Of a DNA stretch of 64,000 nt, positions 17,658-26,750 are shown one piece after another (position 1 is the first letter of the stretch; the number at the start of each line of letters is the position of its first letter). The notes beneath the pieces were generated by a model, which was not told the DNA's origin, did not search any database, and saw nothing but the letters and a program-made list of their open reading frames with translations. The stretch is from the NCBI RefSeq assembly GCF_051859345.1, contig NZ_JBHYFV010000019.1:1-64000 (forward strand), in the 5' to 3' direction. The translations under genes and the position numbers were made by a program. Source of the DNA: Marivita sp051859345 (GTDB taxonomy: Bacteria; Pseudomonadota; Alphaproteobacteria; Rhodobacterales; Rhodobacteraceae).

Positions 17658-18818
17658 ATGAATGACCCCGCACAAAACGGACCGGTTCTGGTTCTCAATG
17701 CGGGGTCATCTTCGATCAAGTTTGCAGTGTTCGACACGTCCTTGACCGAAACTCTTTCGGGCATCGCAGAGGCGATTGGCGGTGCCTCATTCCTGCGAAT
17801 TGGCAGCCTCAGCACAGAATCTTCCTTCGCGGACCACAGTGCAGCGCTCGAGGCGATCCTTGCCGAGTTGCGCGGGCGCGGGATTTCGCCCGAAAGCTTG
17901 CGTGCCGTCGGCCACAGGGTTGTGCATGGCGGGGCGAAACTGACCCAGCCTGTGCGCGTGACCAAAGAGGTGCAGGACGAAATCGCACATTGCACGCCGT
18001 TGGCCCCGTTGCACAATCCGCACAACCTTGCGCCGATGCGTGCGTTGGAACGGCTTGCGCCCAACTTGCCGCAATTTGCCAGCTTCGATACATCGTTTCA
18101 TGCAACCAATCCGGATGTCGCCACGCGGTATGCGATCCCCAGGATTGTCGAGACGAAGGGCATTCGTCGCTATGGGTTTCATGGGCTCAGCTATGCGTCT
18201 CTGGTGCGCCGATTGCCGACGATATCTGGTCAACCCCTGCCGTCGCGATTGCTTGCCTTTCACCTTGGGAACGGCGCGTCGCTTTGTGCGATCAAGGATG
18301 GAAAGTCGATCGCGACCACGATGGGTTATTCGCCGCTGGATGGCCTGACGATGGGAACGCGTTCAGGCGGGATTGATGCGAACGCCGTCCTGCGTCTGGT
18401 CGAGGAAAACGGGCTGGACCGCACCAAGGCCATTCTGAACCACGAAAGCGGATTGCTCGGCCTGTCCGGCGGCAAGTCGGACATGCGAAAGCTGATGCTT
18501 GATCCGTCCGAGGACAGCACCTTTGCGGTAGACCATTTCTGCTACTGGACCCTGCGCCATGCCGGTTCTCTGATCGCCGCGCTGGAAGGTGTGGATGCCA
18601 TTGCCTTCACCGGCGGCATCGGAGAGAACGCCAAAGAGGTACGCGCCCGAATCCTCGCGGGGCTGCAATGGGCCGGTGTGCAATTCGATCCGGAACAGAA
18701 CGAACGGAACGCCGCCCGTTTGCACAGGGCCATATCGCCGGTATCCGTATGGATCATCCCCGCCGAAGAAGAACGCGAGATAGCGATGGACGCGGTCAAG
18801 TTGTTGAACGCTGGGTAA
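17658..18818 (+). CDS. ackA: Acetate kinase
   Basis: A 386-aa ASKHA-fold kinase. The start of the fold (VLVLNAGSSSIKFAVFD), the HRVVHGG segment, SFDTSFHATNP, GFHGLSY, FHLGNGASLCAI and TMGYSPLDGLTMGTRSGGID are all present in order. It interconverts acetyl phosphate and ADP with acetate and ATP. Following xsc by 1 nt, it would harvest the energy of acetyl phosphate released during desulfonation. The start at 17658 has no strong ribosome-binding site, which fits translational coupling to xsc. Its stop is 2 nt from the stop of the convergent pta gene. Confidence 0.93.
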   Translation: MNDPAQNGPVLVLNAGSSSIKFAVFDTSLTETLSGIAEAIGGASFLRIGSLSTESSFADHSAALEAILAELRGRGISPESLRAVGHRVVHGGAKLTQPVRVTKEVQDEIAHCTPLAPLHNPHNLAPMRALERLAPNLPQFASFDTSFHATNPDVATRYAIPRIVETKGIRRYGFHGLSYASLVRRLPTISGQPLPSRLLAFHLGNGASLCAIKDGKSIATTMGYSPLDGLTMGTRSGGIDANAVLRLVEENGLDRTKAILNHESGLLGLSGGKSDMRKLMLDPSEDSTFAVDHFCYWTLRHAGSLIAALEGVDAIAFTGGIGENAKEVRARILAGLQWAGVQFDPEQNERNAARLHRAISPVSVWIIPAEEEREIAMDAVKLLNAG

Positions 18819-18820
18819 GG

Positions 18821-19684
18821 TCAGGTCCGGTTGGCAAGCGAAATGGTGATCAGTGTAGCCGCAACGATGTCATCCACGGTGGCCCCGCGACTGAGGTCGC
18901 ATACCGGATGTCGGAACCCTTGCAGAAAGGGTCCGATCGCCTGTGCGCCGCCCAGTTCCTGGCACAGCTTGTATGCGATATTGCCCGCATCGAGAGACGG
19001 GAACACAAGCACGTTGGCGTCCCCGTCACCGAGACCTTTCTTCGCGGCGATACGGGCATTCAGGGCGGCATCCGCCTGCACCGGCCCGGTGAAGCCGGTT
19101 GCGACCGCCACGGTTCGAACGACATCAACGCTGGCTCCTGCGCCGCTTGTCCCGGTTGAGAAGGACAACAGCGCGACGCGCGCGTCGCCCAATAGCGCCT
19201 TGCCGGTCACCTCTGATGCACGCGCGATGGCCTCCAAAGTGACCACGTCGGGAGATACGTTGACGGCGCAATCGGCGAAGATGAATTCGCGCCCGTCCGG
19301 GAAAATCATCAGAAAATATGACGATGGAATGCTGACCCCGTCGGCAAGCCCAATCCCCATGCTGGCCGCTTCGATCACGCGGCGGGTCGGGCTGTCGGCA
19401 CCGGCAACCACGGCATCCGCCGCACCCGCGCGCACCATCGCGGCGGCGCGGTACAGTGGTTTCTGCAAAAGACGTCGCACCAATGCTTCCTTGGTGCCGC
19501 GCACCTCCATCATGGCCGCAACCAGTCCTTCGGTGATCTCGTCAGTGACAGGAACGATTGTGCAAAGCCCATCGGTCTGTAATCTGTTCGCAGCTTCGGC
19601 GACACGGGGATCATCGAGTTCAGGGAACACAACCCTGGCGTTTGCCTTGATCGCGGTTGCGCGGGCTCTGTCCAAGGCGCTCAT
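18821..19684 (-). CDS. pta: Phosphate acetyltransferase (compact form)
   Basis: A 287-aa protein of the PTA/PTB family. The N terminus (MSALDRARATAIKANARVVFPELDDPRVAEAA) and C terminus (FRHPVCDLSRGATVDDIV) both match family ends, so it is complete. It is about 30-40 residues shorter than typical Pta, apparently from loss of a segment after about residue 50 in the first domain. It exchanges acetyl phosphate and CoA for acetyl-CoA, giving the second fate of the acetyl phosphate made by Xsc. The ATG at 19684 has GGAG 8 nt upstream; an in-frame start at 19777 would add 31 unconserved residues. It is convergent with ackA and divergent from soeA. Confidence 0.88.
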   Translation of the reverse strand: MSALDRARATAIKANARVVFPELDDPRVAEAANRLQTDGLCTIVPVTDEITEGLVAAMMEVRGTKEALVRRLLQKPLYRAAAMVRAGAADAVVAGADSPTRRVIEAASMGIGLADGVSIPSSYFLMIFPDGREFIFADCAVNVSPDVVTLEAIARASEVTGKALLGDARVALLSFSTGTSGAGASVDVVRTVAVATGFTGPVQADAALNARIAAKKGLGDGDANVLVFPSLDAGNIAYKLCQELGGAQAIGPFLQGFRHPVCDLSRGATVDDIVAATLITISLANRT

Positions 19685-19864
19685 TCTGGTCTCCGGTCCT
19701 GTGTCCCAAAGCAGCTTGCCACGTTCTTGTCCGTCAAGACAAACCGTTGTTGGGTCGCCAGATGTAAGCGCTTGCATTTTGTCGCTTTACCATTCCGCCA
19801 GAAACATGAACACTGTCGCCAAATCTGACCAGGGGCATACCTTGGCAGGAGAGGGAGGAACCTT

Positions 19865-22693
19865 ATGGGCCATGTCCAGCCAGAGCTGAACCTTTCGCCG
19901 GAAGTCTCGGACGAGGTGCGCAAGACCACATGCTACATGTGCGCCTGTCGCTGCGGCATCAACGTGCACATGAAGGATGGCAAGGTCGCCTATATCGAGG
20001 GCAACCGCGATCATCCGGTCAACAAGGGCGTTCTCTGTGCTAAGGGCAGCGCCGGGATCATGCAGCACAATGCTCCGTCCCGCCTGCGTGCGCCTCTGAA
20101 ACGCGTCGGTCCGCGCGGGTCCGGTGAATTCGAAGAGATCAGCTGGGGCGAGGCGATTGAAATCGCGACGGGTTGGTTGAAGCCACTGCGGGACACCGCC
20201 CCCGAAAAGCTTGCCTTCTTCACGGGGCGCGACCAGTCGCAATCCTTCACAAGCTTCTGGGCGCAGAATTTCGGCACGCCGAACTATGCCGCGCATGGCG
20301 GGTTCTGTTCCGTCAACATGGCAGCAGCCGGCATCTACACGATGGGCGGTGCGTTCTGGGAATTCGGCCAGCCCGATTGGGACCATACCAAGCTGTTCAT
20401 GCTGTTCGGCGTGGCCGAGGATCACGACAGCAACCCGATCAAGATGGGCCTTGGCAAGATCAAGGCGCGCGGGGCCAAGGTGATCGGCGTCAACCCGATC
20501 CGCACCGGCTACAACGCGATTGCCGATGACTGGGTTGGGATCACACCCGGCACGGATGGATTGTTCATCCTCGCGCTGGTGCATGAGTTGATGAAGGCCG
20601 GGAAGATCGACCTGGACTATCTTGCCCGCTACACCAACGCGCCGGTTCTGGTGAATGGCGACCCCAAGTCGCCGGAACACGGGCTGTTCCTGAAAGACGA
20701 AAACGGCAAACCACTGGTCATGGACCGTGTGACAGGAAAGCTGACGCCTTTCGATCAGCCGGGGGTCAAACCTGACCTGTCCGCCAGCTACCGCCATGCC
20801 GGGATCACGCACAAGCCGGTGATGCACTTGCTGGCCGAGCGGTATCTTGATCCGAAATACGCACCCGAAGCAGTGGCCGAGACCTGCGGTGTGTCCGCCA
20901 ACAAGATCAAACGCATCGCGGCAGAGATTGCCCGCGTCGCGTTTGATGAGGCTATCGAAATCGACCAGCCGTGGACGGATTTCCGTGGTGAAAAGCACGA
21001 TAAGATGGTGGGTCGCCCGGTCAGCTTTCACGCCATGCGGGGCATCAGCGCCCATTCCAACGGGTTCCAGACCTGCCGCGCGCTGCATGTGCTGCAAATC
21101 CTGTTGGGCTCTGTCGAAACCCCCGGCGGATTCCGCTTCAAACCGCCCTATCCGAAACCGGCCACCGCGCATCCAAAACCGCATTGCAAGGTGACACCCG
21201 GCAAGCCGCTGGACGGCCCGCATCTGGGCTTCGTTCATGGCCCCGATGATCTGTGCCTCAAGGACGACGGCACGCCCGCGCGCATCGACAAGGCGTTCAC
21301 CTGGGAAAACCCGATGAGCGCGCATGGCCTGATGCATATGGTCATCTCGAACGCCTATGCAGGCGATCCCTACAAGATCGACACGCTGTTCATGTACATG
21401 GCGAACATGTCGTGGAATTCGTCGATGAACACCGGCGGTGTCATGAAGATGCTGACCGACAAAGACGAGAACGGCGAATATGTGATTCCGCGCATCATCT
21501 ATTCCGATGCGTATTCGTCCGAAATGGTCGCCTATGCCGACCTGATCCTGCCGGACACCACCTACCTTGAACGGCACGATTGCATTTCCCTGCTCGACCG
21601 TCCGATCTGCGAGGCGGACGCGGCGGCGGATGCGATCCGCTGGCCGGTGGTGAAACCGGACCGCGACGTGCGCGGCTTTCAGTCCGTGCTGTGCGAATTG
21701 GGCGCAAAGCTCGACCTGCCCGGTTTCGTGAACGAGGACGGCAGCCAGAAATATGCCGATTACGCCGACTACATCACCCATCACCAACGCCGTCCCGGTG
21801 TTGGCCCCCTTGCCGGGTGGCGCATGGGTGAAGACGGGTTGACCGGCGGGCGCGGGGACGTCAACGAAGCCCAGATCGACAGCTATATCGCCAATGGCGG
21901 GTTCTGGTCCTCGCATATCCCGGACGAGGGGCTGTATTACAAACCTTGGAACACGGCCTATCAGGACTGGGCGGTCGAAATCGGTCTCTACGACGCGCCC
22001 GCGCCTTACATCTTTCAGCTTTACGTCGAACCGATGCGCAAGTTTCAACTTGCCGCCGAAGGCCATGGCGACAGGCAACCGCCCGACCACCTGCGCGAGC
22101 GGATCAAGGCCACGCTTGATCCTCTGCCGATCTGGTATGCTCCGCTAGAGGACGGTCATGTCGACCCTGAGGAATTCACCATCCATGCGCTGACCCAGCG
22201 TCCGATGGCGATGTATCATTCCTGGGGCACTCAAAACGCCTGGCTGCGGCAAATCCACGGCCATAACCCGCTCTACCTGCCGACCAGGCTTTGGGAACAA
22301 CACGGGTTCAAGACCGGTGAGTGGGCAAAAGTGTCATCAGCACATGGAGACATTACCGTGCCTGTCGCGCATATGGCTGCGCTGAACGAAAATACCGTCT
22401 GGACATGGAACGCGATTGGCAAACGAAAAGGGGCCTGGGCCTTGGACAAAGACGCGCCCGAGGCGACCAAAGGCTTTCTTCTGAACCACCTGATCCACGA
22501 ATTGCTGCCGCCCAAGGGGGACGGATTGCGCTGGGCAAATTCCGATCCGATCACAGGGCAGGCGGCGTGGTTCGATCTGCGTGTGAAGATCGAAAAAGTC
22601 TCTGCCCCAGAGGAATCGCATCCCGTGTTTGACGAACTGCAATCGCCGGTTGGCAAAGGGCCGGATGAACTGCGCTGGAAGGCGGACACATGA
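19865..22693 (+). CDS. soeA: Sulfite dehydrogenase (quinone) catalytic subunit, molybdopterin oxidoreductase
   Basis: A 942-aa member of the DMSO-reductase superfamily. The N-terminal iron-sulfur motif is TTCYMCACRCG followed by NKGVLCAKG (C-x2-C-x3-C-xn-C). Cys148 in HGGFCSVN is placed where the Mo ligand usually sits. The Mo-bisMGD domains follow, and the C-terminal dinucleotide-binding region contains QNAWLRQIHGHNPLYLP. There is no twin-arginine signal, consistent with SoeA facing the cytoplasm. The enzyme oxidises sulfite to sulfate and passes electrons via SoeB and SoeC to quinone. The start is fixed by GGAGGA 5-6 nt upstream of the ATG at 19865. Polysulfide/thiosulfate reductases are relatives, but the xsc context supports SoeA. 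Confidence 0.88.
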   Translation: MGHVQPELNLSPEVSDEVRKTTCYMCACRCGINVHMKDGKVAYIEGNRDHPVNKGVLCAKGSAGIMQHNAPSRLRAPLKRVGPRGSGEFEEISWGEAIEIATGWLKPLRDTAPEKLAFFTGRDQSQSFTSFWAQNFGTPNYAAHGGFCSVNMAAAGIYTMGGAFWEFGQPDWDHTKLFMLFGVAEDHDSNPIKMGLGKIKARGAKVIGVNPIRTGYNAIADDWVGITPGTDGLFILALVHELMKAGKIDLDYLARYTNAPVLVNGDPKSPEHGLFLKDENGKPLVMDRVTGKLTPFDQPGVKPDLSASYRHAGITHKPVMHLLAERYLDPKYAPEAVAETCGVSANKIKRIAAEIARVAFDEAIEIDQPWTDFRGEKHDKMVGRPVSFHAMRGISAHSNGFQTCRALHVLQILLGSVETPGGFRFKPPYPKPATAHPKPHCKVTPGKPLDGPHLGFVHGPDDLCLKDDGTPARIDKAFTWENPMSAHGLMHMVISNAYAGDPYKIDTLFMYMANMSWNSSMNTGGVMKMLTDKDENGEYVIPRIIYSDAYSSEMVAYADLILPDTTYLERHDCISLLDRPICEADAAADAIRWPVVKPDRDVRGFQSVLCELGAKLDLPGFVNEDGSQKYADYADYITHHQRRPGVGPLAGWRMGEDGLTGGRGDVNEAQIDSYIANGGFWSSHIPDEGLYYKPWNTAYQDWAVEIGLYDAPAPYIFQLYVEPMRKFQLAAEGHGDRQPPDHLRERIKATLDPLPIWYAPLEDGHVDPEEFTIHALTQRPMAMYHSWGTQNAWLRQIHGHNPLYLPTRLWEQHGFKTGEWAKVSSAHGDITVPVAHMAALNENTVWTWNAIGKRKGAWALDKDAPEATKGFLLNHLIHELLPPKGDGLRWANSDPITGQAAWFDLRVKIEKVSAPEESHPVFDELQSPVGKGPDELRWKADT

Positions 22694-22854
22694 CAGGCGC
22701 AATGAAAACCACATTAATCGCAATCGCCCTGGTCATGATCGGAATGGCCGCATCTTTTATCTGGTTCGTCTCGACATGGGACAAAGAGGCTGAACAGCCG
22801 ATCGGTTTTGACCTTGGACCAGCGCTTTCTAAAATGGAGGAGCGTCAGGCATGA
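22690..22854 (+). CDS. Small single-pass membrane protein encoded between soeA and soeB
   Basis: A 54-codon gene. The ATG at 22690 overlaps the soeA stop as ATGA, and its own stop overlaps the soeB start as ATGA, so it is translationally coupled on both sides. The product starts MTGAMKTTLIAIALVMIGMA, with one transmembrane helix at about residues 6-28 (to FIWFVSTW), followed by an acidic soluble tail (DKEAEQPIGFDLGPALSKME). No cysteine is present, so it is not an iron-sulfur or haem protein. I do not recognise the family. The position suggests an accessory subunit, assembly or anchoring factor of the SoeABC complex. Confidence 0.75.
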   Translation: MTGAMKTTLIAIALVMIGMAASFIWFVSTWDKEAEQPIGFDLGPALSKMEERQA

Positions 22855-23600
22855 CCCAGCTTCCCGAAAAGACCGAGCGGAAAATGGGCTTGGTGATCGA
22901 CCTTGATACCTGTGTCGGCTGCCACGCCTGTGTTATTTCCTGTAAAGGCTGGAACACCGAGAATTACGGCGCGCCGCTGTCCGATCAGGACCCCTATGGC
23001 GCTGATCCTTCGGGCACATTCCTGAACCGCATTCACTCCTACGAGGTGCAGCCCGCAGACGGACCTGCGCAACTGATCCATTTTCCGAAATCCTGCCTGC
23101 ATTGCGAAGACGCACCCTGTGTCACTGTGTGCCCCACCGGCGCCAGCTATAAACGCACCGAGGACGGGATCGTTCTGGTCAATGAGAAAGACTGTATCGG
23201 GTGTGGTCTGTGCGCCTGGGCCTGTCCCTATGGCGCGCGGGAACTGGATCAGGCGGAAGGTGTGATGAAGAAATGCACTTTGTGCGTGGATCGCATTTAC
23301 AACGAAAACCTTCCGGAAGAAGATCGCGTGCCTGCCTGTGTCCGTACTTGTCCGTCCAATGCCCGCCATTTTGGCGATCTGGGCGACCCGGACAGCGACG
23401 TCAGTCAATTGGTCGCCGAACGTGGTGGCATGGACCTGATGCCGGAACAGGGCACCAAACCGGTGAACAAGTATCTGCCACCGCGGCCCAAGGACAAGCT
23501 GAACGAAGAAATCGACATCCTCGCACCACTTCTGGCTCCGATTGCCGAAGAGCCCCAAGGCTTTCTTGGATGGCTCGACAAGACGCTGGAGAAACTCTGA
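22851..23600 (+). CDS. soeB: Sulfite dehydrogenase iron-sulfur subunit
   Basis: A 249-aa ferredoxin-like electron-transfer subunit. Four cubane-type cysteine clusters can be read: CVGCHACVISC, CLHCEDAPCVTVCPTGA, CIGCGLCAWACPYGA, and CTLCVDR with CVRTCPSNA. It has no signal peptide. It carries electrons from the molybdenum site of SoeA to the SoeC membrane anchor. The ATG at 22851 overlaps the preceding small gene by 4 nt, and its stop overlaps the soeC start by 1 nt (TGATG). Confidence 0.9.
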   Translation: MTQLPEKTERKMGLVIDLDTCVGCHACVISCKGWNTENYGAPLSDQDPYGADPSGTFLNRIHSYEVQPADGPAQLIHFPKSCLHCEDAPCVTVCPTGASYKRTEDGIVLVNEKDCIGCGLCAWACPYGARELDQAEGVMKKCTLCVDRIYNENLPEEDRVPACVRTCPSNARHFGDLGDPDSDVSQLVAERGGMDLMPEQGTKPVNKYLPPRPKDKLNEEIDILAPLLAPIAEEPQGFLGWLDKTLEKL

Positions 23601-24472
23601 TGCATCCGGCACCGTCCATTATTGCCTTCAGCACGTTTTCCGGGCTTGGTTTAGGCCTGTTGTTCTGGCTGGGTATTGATCCGACCGCGCCGACAGGTTG
23701 GGTTGGGTTTGCGTTCTTCGCGCTCGCCTACATCCTCGCGGTGGGGGGGCTGATTTCATCGACCTTCCACCTTGGTCGTCCCGAACGTGCGCTCAAGGCG
23801 TTCACCCAATGGCAGACAAGCTGGCTTAGCCGCGAAGCGTGGTGTTCTGTTGCGGGGCTTGTAACGATGGGCATTTACGCCTTCTTGCTGGTGTTCTTCG
23901 ACACGCAGATCGCCGTCCTTGGCTGGATCGGCGCGGCGTTGTGCCTGCTGACGGTCTACACCACCTCGATGATCTATGCGCAGATGAAGACGGTGCCGCG
24001 CTGGAACACGGGTCTGACCTCGGCGCTGTTCCTGGTGCTTTCTGTTGCCGGGGGCGCGCTATTGTCAGGGCGGGTGACGATTGCGCTTGTCCTGCTGCTG
24101 ATTGCCGGAGCCCTTCAGGGCATCTGGTGGAAGACCGGCGACACGCGGTTCAAGCAAAGCGGGACGGACATGAAAACCGCCACAGGCCTTGGAGCCATCG
24201 GCGAGGTTCGCGCGTTCGAGCCGCCGCATACCGGCACCAACTATCTGTTGAACGAGATGGTCTATACGGTCGCCCGGCGTCATGCCGACAAACTGCGCCT
24301 GATCGCGCTTCTCTTGATGCTGGTCCTACCGGTGATCCTGCTGTTGCTGCCATATCCGCATATCTTCGGGTTGCTGGCCTTGGTCAGCCACGTCGCGGGG
24401 GTTCTCGTGTCGCGCTGGTTGTTCTTTGCCGAGGCCGAGCATGTGGTCGGTCTTTACTACGGGATGCGTTGA
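23600..24472 (+). CDS. soeC: Sulfite dehydrogenase membrane anchor (DmsC family)
   Basis: A 290-aa integral membrane protein with about eight hydrophobic helices, of the DmsC family. Recognisable stretches are GGLISSTFHLGRPERALKAF, a DmsC hallmark, and SWLSREAWCSV. It anchors SoeAB at the cytoplasmic face of the inner membrane and delivers electrons to the quinone pool. The ATG at 23600 forms a TGATG overlap with soeB. It is the last gene of the soe unit and converges on a DUF1523 gene after 16 nt. Confidence 0.88.
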   Translation: MHPAPSIIAFSTFSGLGLGLLFWLGIDPTAPTGWVGFAFFALAYILAVGGLISSTFHLGRPERALKAFTQWQTSWLSREAWCSVAGLVTMGIYAFLLVFFDTQIAVLGWIGAALCLLTVYTTSMIYAQMKTVPRWNTGLTSALFLVLSVAGGALLSGRVTIALVLLLIAGALQGIWWKTGDTRFKQSGTDMKTATGLGAIGEVRAFEPPHTGTNYLLNEMVYTVARRHADKLRLIALLLMLVLPVILLLLPYPHIFGLLALVSHVAGVLVSRWLFFAEAEHVVGLYYGMR

Positions 24473-24488
24473 ACCGGGGCAGAATGGC

Positions 24489-25133
24489 CTATTTGGATTT
24501 CCAGCTGTCCAGCCACCGACGCAACCCGGTACGGCGGCGCGCGATACCGTCTCCAACCGACTCGAACCCCTCTTCGACATCGTCCATCACCGGATCGATG
24601 CGGGCGATGCGGAACCGCCGCCAGCGCACATAAACCGCCCAGAAGAACGCCGCCAGAAGTGTCAGGATGATGATATTGATCCACGGAATGATCCGCACAT
24701 CGGGGCCATCGACGGGCCGCACGTCCATCGCGTTTGGAAATATCGTCAGGAATTCATTCCGCCAGCCGTAATGCTTGATCACAACCCATTGCGGATCGGC
24801 AGAAGTGCTGCGCAGATCAGCCGCCTCGGCCTGAAGGTTCGAGGTGTCGAACTTGAAATAGGGTGGCCAGCCCCAGCCAGTGTCCTCGTTGCGATAGACC
24901 ATCACATCGCCACCCGACCGCACACCCGAGATAAAGAATACGTCCCGGTTCGGCAGACTGCCATCGCTGCCCACATCCGCCGACGCCCAGAACCAGCGGT
25001 TTTCGCCGGGATCGATGCGGCGCACCTCTGTGTCGGTGATCCGGGCCACGTCATGCTGCGGCAGCGTGTAGTGCAGGAACGACGCGAACAGCACCCAGAA
25101 GGTCAGGATAAAGGCCCACTTGATATAACCCAC
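24489..25133 (-). CDS. DUF1523 family membrane protein
   Basis: A 214-aa protein with an N-terminal transmembrane helix (WAFILTFWVLFASFLHYTLP), a periplasmic domain of about 110 residues with HYTLPQHDVARITDTEVRRID, a second helix near 155-175 (IIPWINIIILTLLAAFFWAVY) and a basic cytoplasmic tail. HYTLPQHD plus the two-helix layout match DUF1523. No enzymatic motif is visible. It is the last gene of the eight-gene minus-strand operon, 12 nt after an 88-aa membrane protein. Function unknown; an envelope role within the operon is inferred only from topology. Confidence 0.8.
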   Translation of the reverse strand: MGYIKWAFILTFWVLFASFLHYTLPQHDVARITDTEVRRIDPGENRWFWASADVGSDGSLPNRDVFFISGVRSGGDVMVYRNEDTGWGWPPYFKFDTSNLQAEAADLRSTSADPQWVVIKHYGWRNEFLTIFPNAMDVRPVDGPDVRIIPWINIIILTLLAAFFWAVYVRWRRFRIARIDPVMDDVEEGFESVGDGIARRRTGLRRWLDSWKSK

Positions 25134-25145
25134 GGCGGCGTCCCC

Positions 25146-25412
25146 TCAGTAGAAGTTCGTAAAGTAGATGATGGCAGAGATAACCACCATCGGCACGATA
25201 TACACCCCCAGAATGAGTTTCCGACGCAGCGATCCGTCATAGTCGCGCAACCCCGCCTCCACAAAGGTCTCGCGGTCGCCCTGCTGGATTTCCTCGTCCC
25301 ATTCCTTTTCCAGCTTGTCGCGCCGCACCGCGCGCGAATAAAGCGAGAGGCAGATATAGACCACGCTCAGGACCAGAAATCCGATCACCAGCAACCGACC
25401 AAGTGCAAGCAT
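25146..25412 (-). CDS. Small two-helix membrane protein of the AAA+/DUF6638 operon
   Basis: An 88-aa protein. It has an N-terminal helix (LLVIGFLVLSVVYICLSLYS), a charged cytoplasmic hairpin of about 40 residues (RAVRRDKLEKEWDEEIQQGD) and a C-terminal helix (LILGVYIVPMVVISAIIYF). I do not recognise a named family. It lies 3 nt after DUF6638 and 12 nt before DUF1523, so all three are coexpressed. The conserved-looking charged loop could be the contact to a cytoplasmic partner such as the operon's ATPase. Confidence 0.75.
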   Translation of the reverse strand: MLALGRLLVIGFLVLSVVYICLSLYSRAVRRDKLEKEWDEEIQQGDRETFVEAGLRDYDGSLRRKLILGVYIVPMVVISAIIYFTNFY

Positions 25413-25415
25413 ACC

Positions 25416-26750
25416 CTACCTCCGAACCGCGCCCCACGGACCGACACGCGTGATCATATCCTCGCGCACCGGCTTTGGTTCTTCAAGCGGCGCGTCATGG
25501 CCGAACAAGGCTTCGCGCGCCCCTGCTTTATCGGCAACATATTCGCGGGTCAGGAAATCGACCACATAGGCGCGTTTGGTATCGGTCCAACCGCGATAGG
25601 CAGCGTAGAATGCCTCTTTGTGACAGATGTAAAGCTGACGAATGTCCTTGGGCGACAGTTCTGACAGCAGCATGTTCACCAATGTCGCATCCGGTGTATC
25701 ACTGGCCCGCAGCGTGTAGAAATAGGCCGGGTTGTCGCTCGCGATCCGGGGCCATTTGGCATCGCCATCCGCCCAGTGCACCAACTGGTTCAGCGCGTGC
25801 CATTCCGGGGGCAACCGGTCCGAATACCGCCGTGCCAGCCCGCGAATGTCCCGCCGCGTTGCCCCCGTCAGGTCGATCTCCGCCTCCTGCGCGATATCCA
25901 CGACGATGAAATCCATCTTCTGCCGCAGGATCGCGCTCGCGTCGATCCCGCGCGCCTTGACGATGGGTTCCACCAGCCCGTTCAGATCGAGAAACTTCGC
26001 CACCTTGTTCCGGTCCTGCAGGGTGAACGCATACGCAATCGGCAGCCCCGGCACGACATCCCCGGCACAGATCGCTGCCGGGTGGTCGACTTGACGAAAC
26101 ACATACATCCCGCCGAAATGGCTGGTGTGGAAGTTCTCCTGCTTGAACTCCATCTGTTTCAGCCGCACCGGATTGCGCACCACGTCGCCCGTACGTTTCG
26201 CCAAGGTGATCATCTCCGCGATCAGCACATCATCGTGCCAGCCGTCCGGTTCCGTTTTGAACCGGTCCACCAACGCGCCCAGCTTGTCCGCATCGCGCAC
26301 CGTGCCCTGCGTCGTGTCCGCCTCGATCCGGATGGTGTGGATGTCGAACAGCCGCTCCGGGTTCGACACGTCGAACACCGTGTTCACCAACTCCCCCGCC
26401 ACCGCATCCTTGGCGGTGAGCGCGAACAACTGGCTCTCATTCGCCTCGATGAACTGCCGCAGAATATCCCGCGAGGTCGAGAATTTCGCATCGAGCAGCG
26501 GCGCCGTCTTCTGCTGCGTCGTCAGCAGAATGAACTGCCGGTTCACCCCGTTGTGGTTGAGGTAGAGCGGGTCGTTCAACTCGTCCCCCACCTCGGGTGA
26601 GAAGCCGGAAATGTCGATGTGGAAATCGGTCTGGGTCGTGGTCTTGCCGGTCAGGTGCAGGAGCGCGCGGTTGTACCGCTCGATGAGCGCCGGAGAGGTG
26701 ACGTGGATCAGGTTGCCGAACATCAGGCCGGATTGGATGAGGCGGTTCAT
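25416..26750 (-). CDS. DUF6638 family protein
   Basis: A 444-aa soluble protein beginning MNRLIQSGLMFGNLIHVTSP, ending in a basic tail, with no signal peptide or obvious catalytic motif. It is rich in acidic and aromatic residues (PAYFYTLRASDTPDATLVNM, RQLYICHKEAFYAAYRGWT). I assign it to DUF6638, a roseobacter-associated family, with moderate certainty. It overlaps the HEPN-motif gene upstream by 4 nt (ATGA) and is followed after 3 nt by the small membrane protein. Together with the AAA+ ATPase and coiled-coil genes it forms the core of an uncharacterised operon. Confidence 0.65.
   Translation of the reverse strand: MNRLIQSGLMFGNLIHVTSPALIERYNRALLHLTGKTTTQTDFHIDISGFSPEVGDELNDPLYLNHNGVNRQFILLTTQQKTAPLLDAKFSTSRDILRQFIEANESQLFALTAKDAVAGELVNTVFDVSNPERLFDIHTIRIEADTTQGTVRDADKLGALVDRFKTEPDGWHDDVLIAEMITLAKRTGDVVRNPVRLKQMEFKQENFHTSHFGGMYVFRQVDHPAAICAGDVVPGLPIAYAFTLQDRNKVAKFLDLNGLVEPIVKARGIDASAILRQKMDFIVVDIAQEAEIDLTGATRRDIRGLARRYSDRLPPEWHALNQLVHWADGDAKWPRIASDNPAYFYTLRASDTPDATLVNMLLSELSPKDIRQLYICHKEAFYAAYRGWTDTKRAYVVDFLTREYVADKAGAREALFGHDAPLEEPKPVREDMITRVGPWGAVRR

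Noticed and set aside
19787..22090. A very long open frame on the minus strand opposite soeA (over 760 codons).
   Set aside because: It mirrors the codon structure of soeA in high-G+C DNA, lacks any recognisable motif and has no ribosome-binding site; soeA on the plus strand explains the region.
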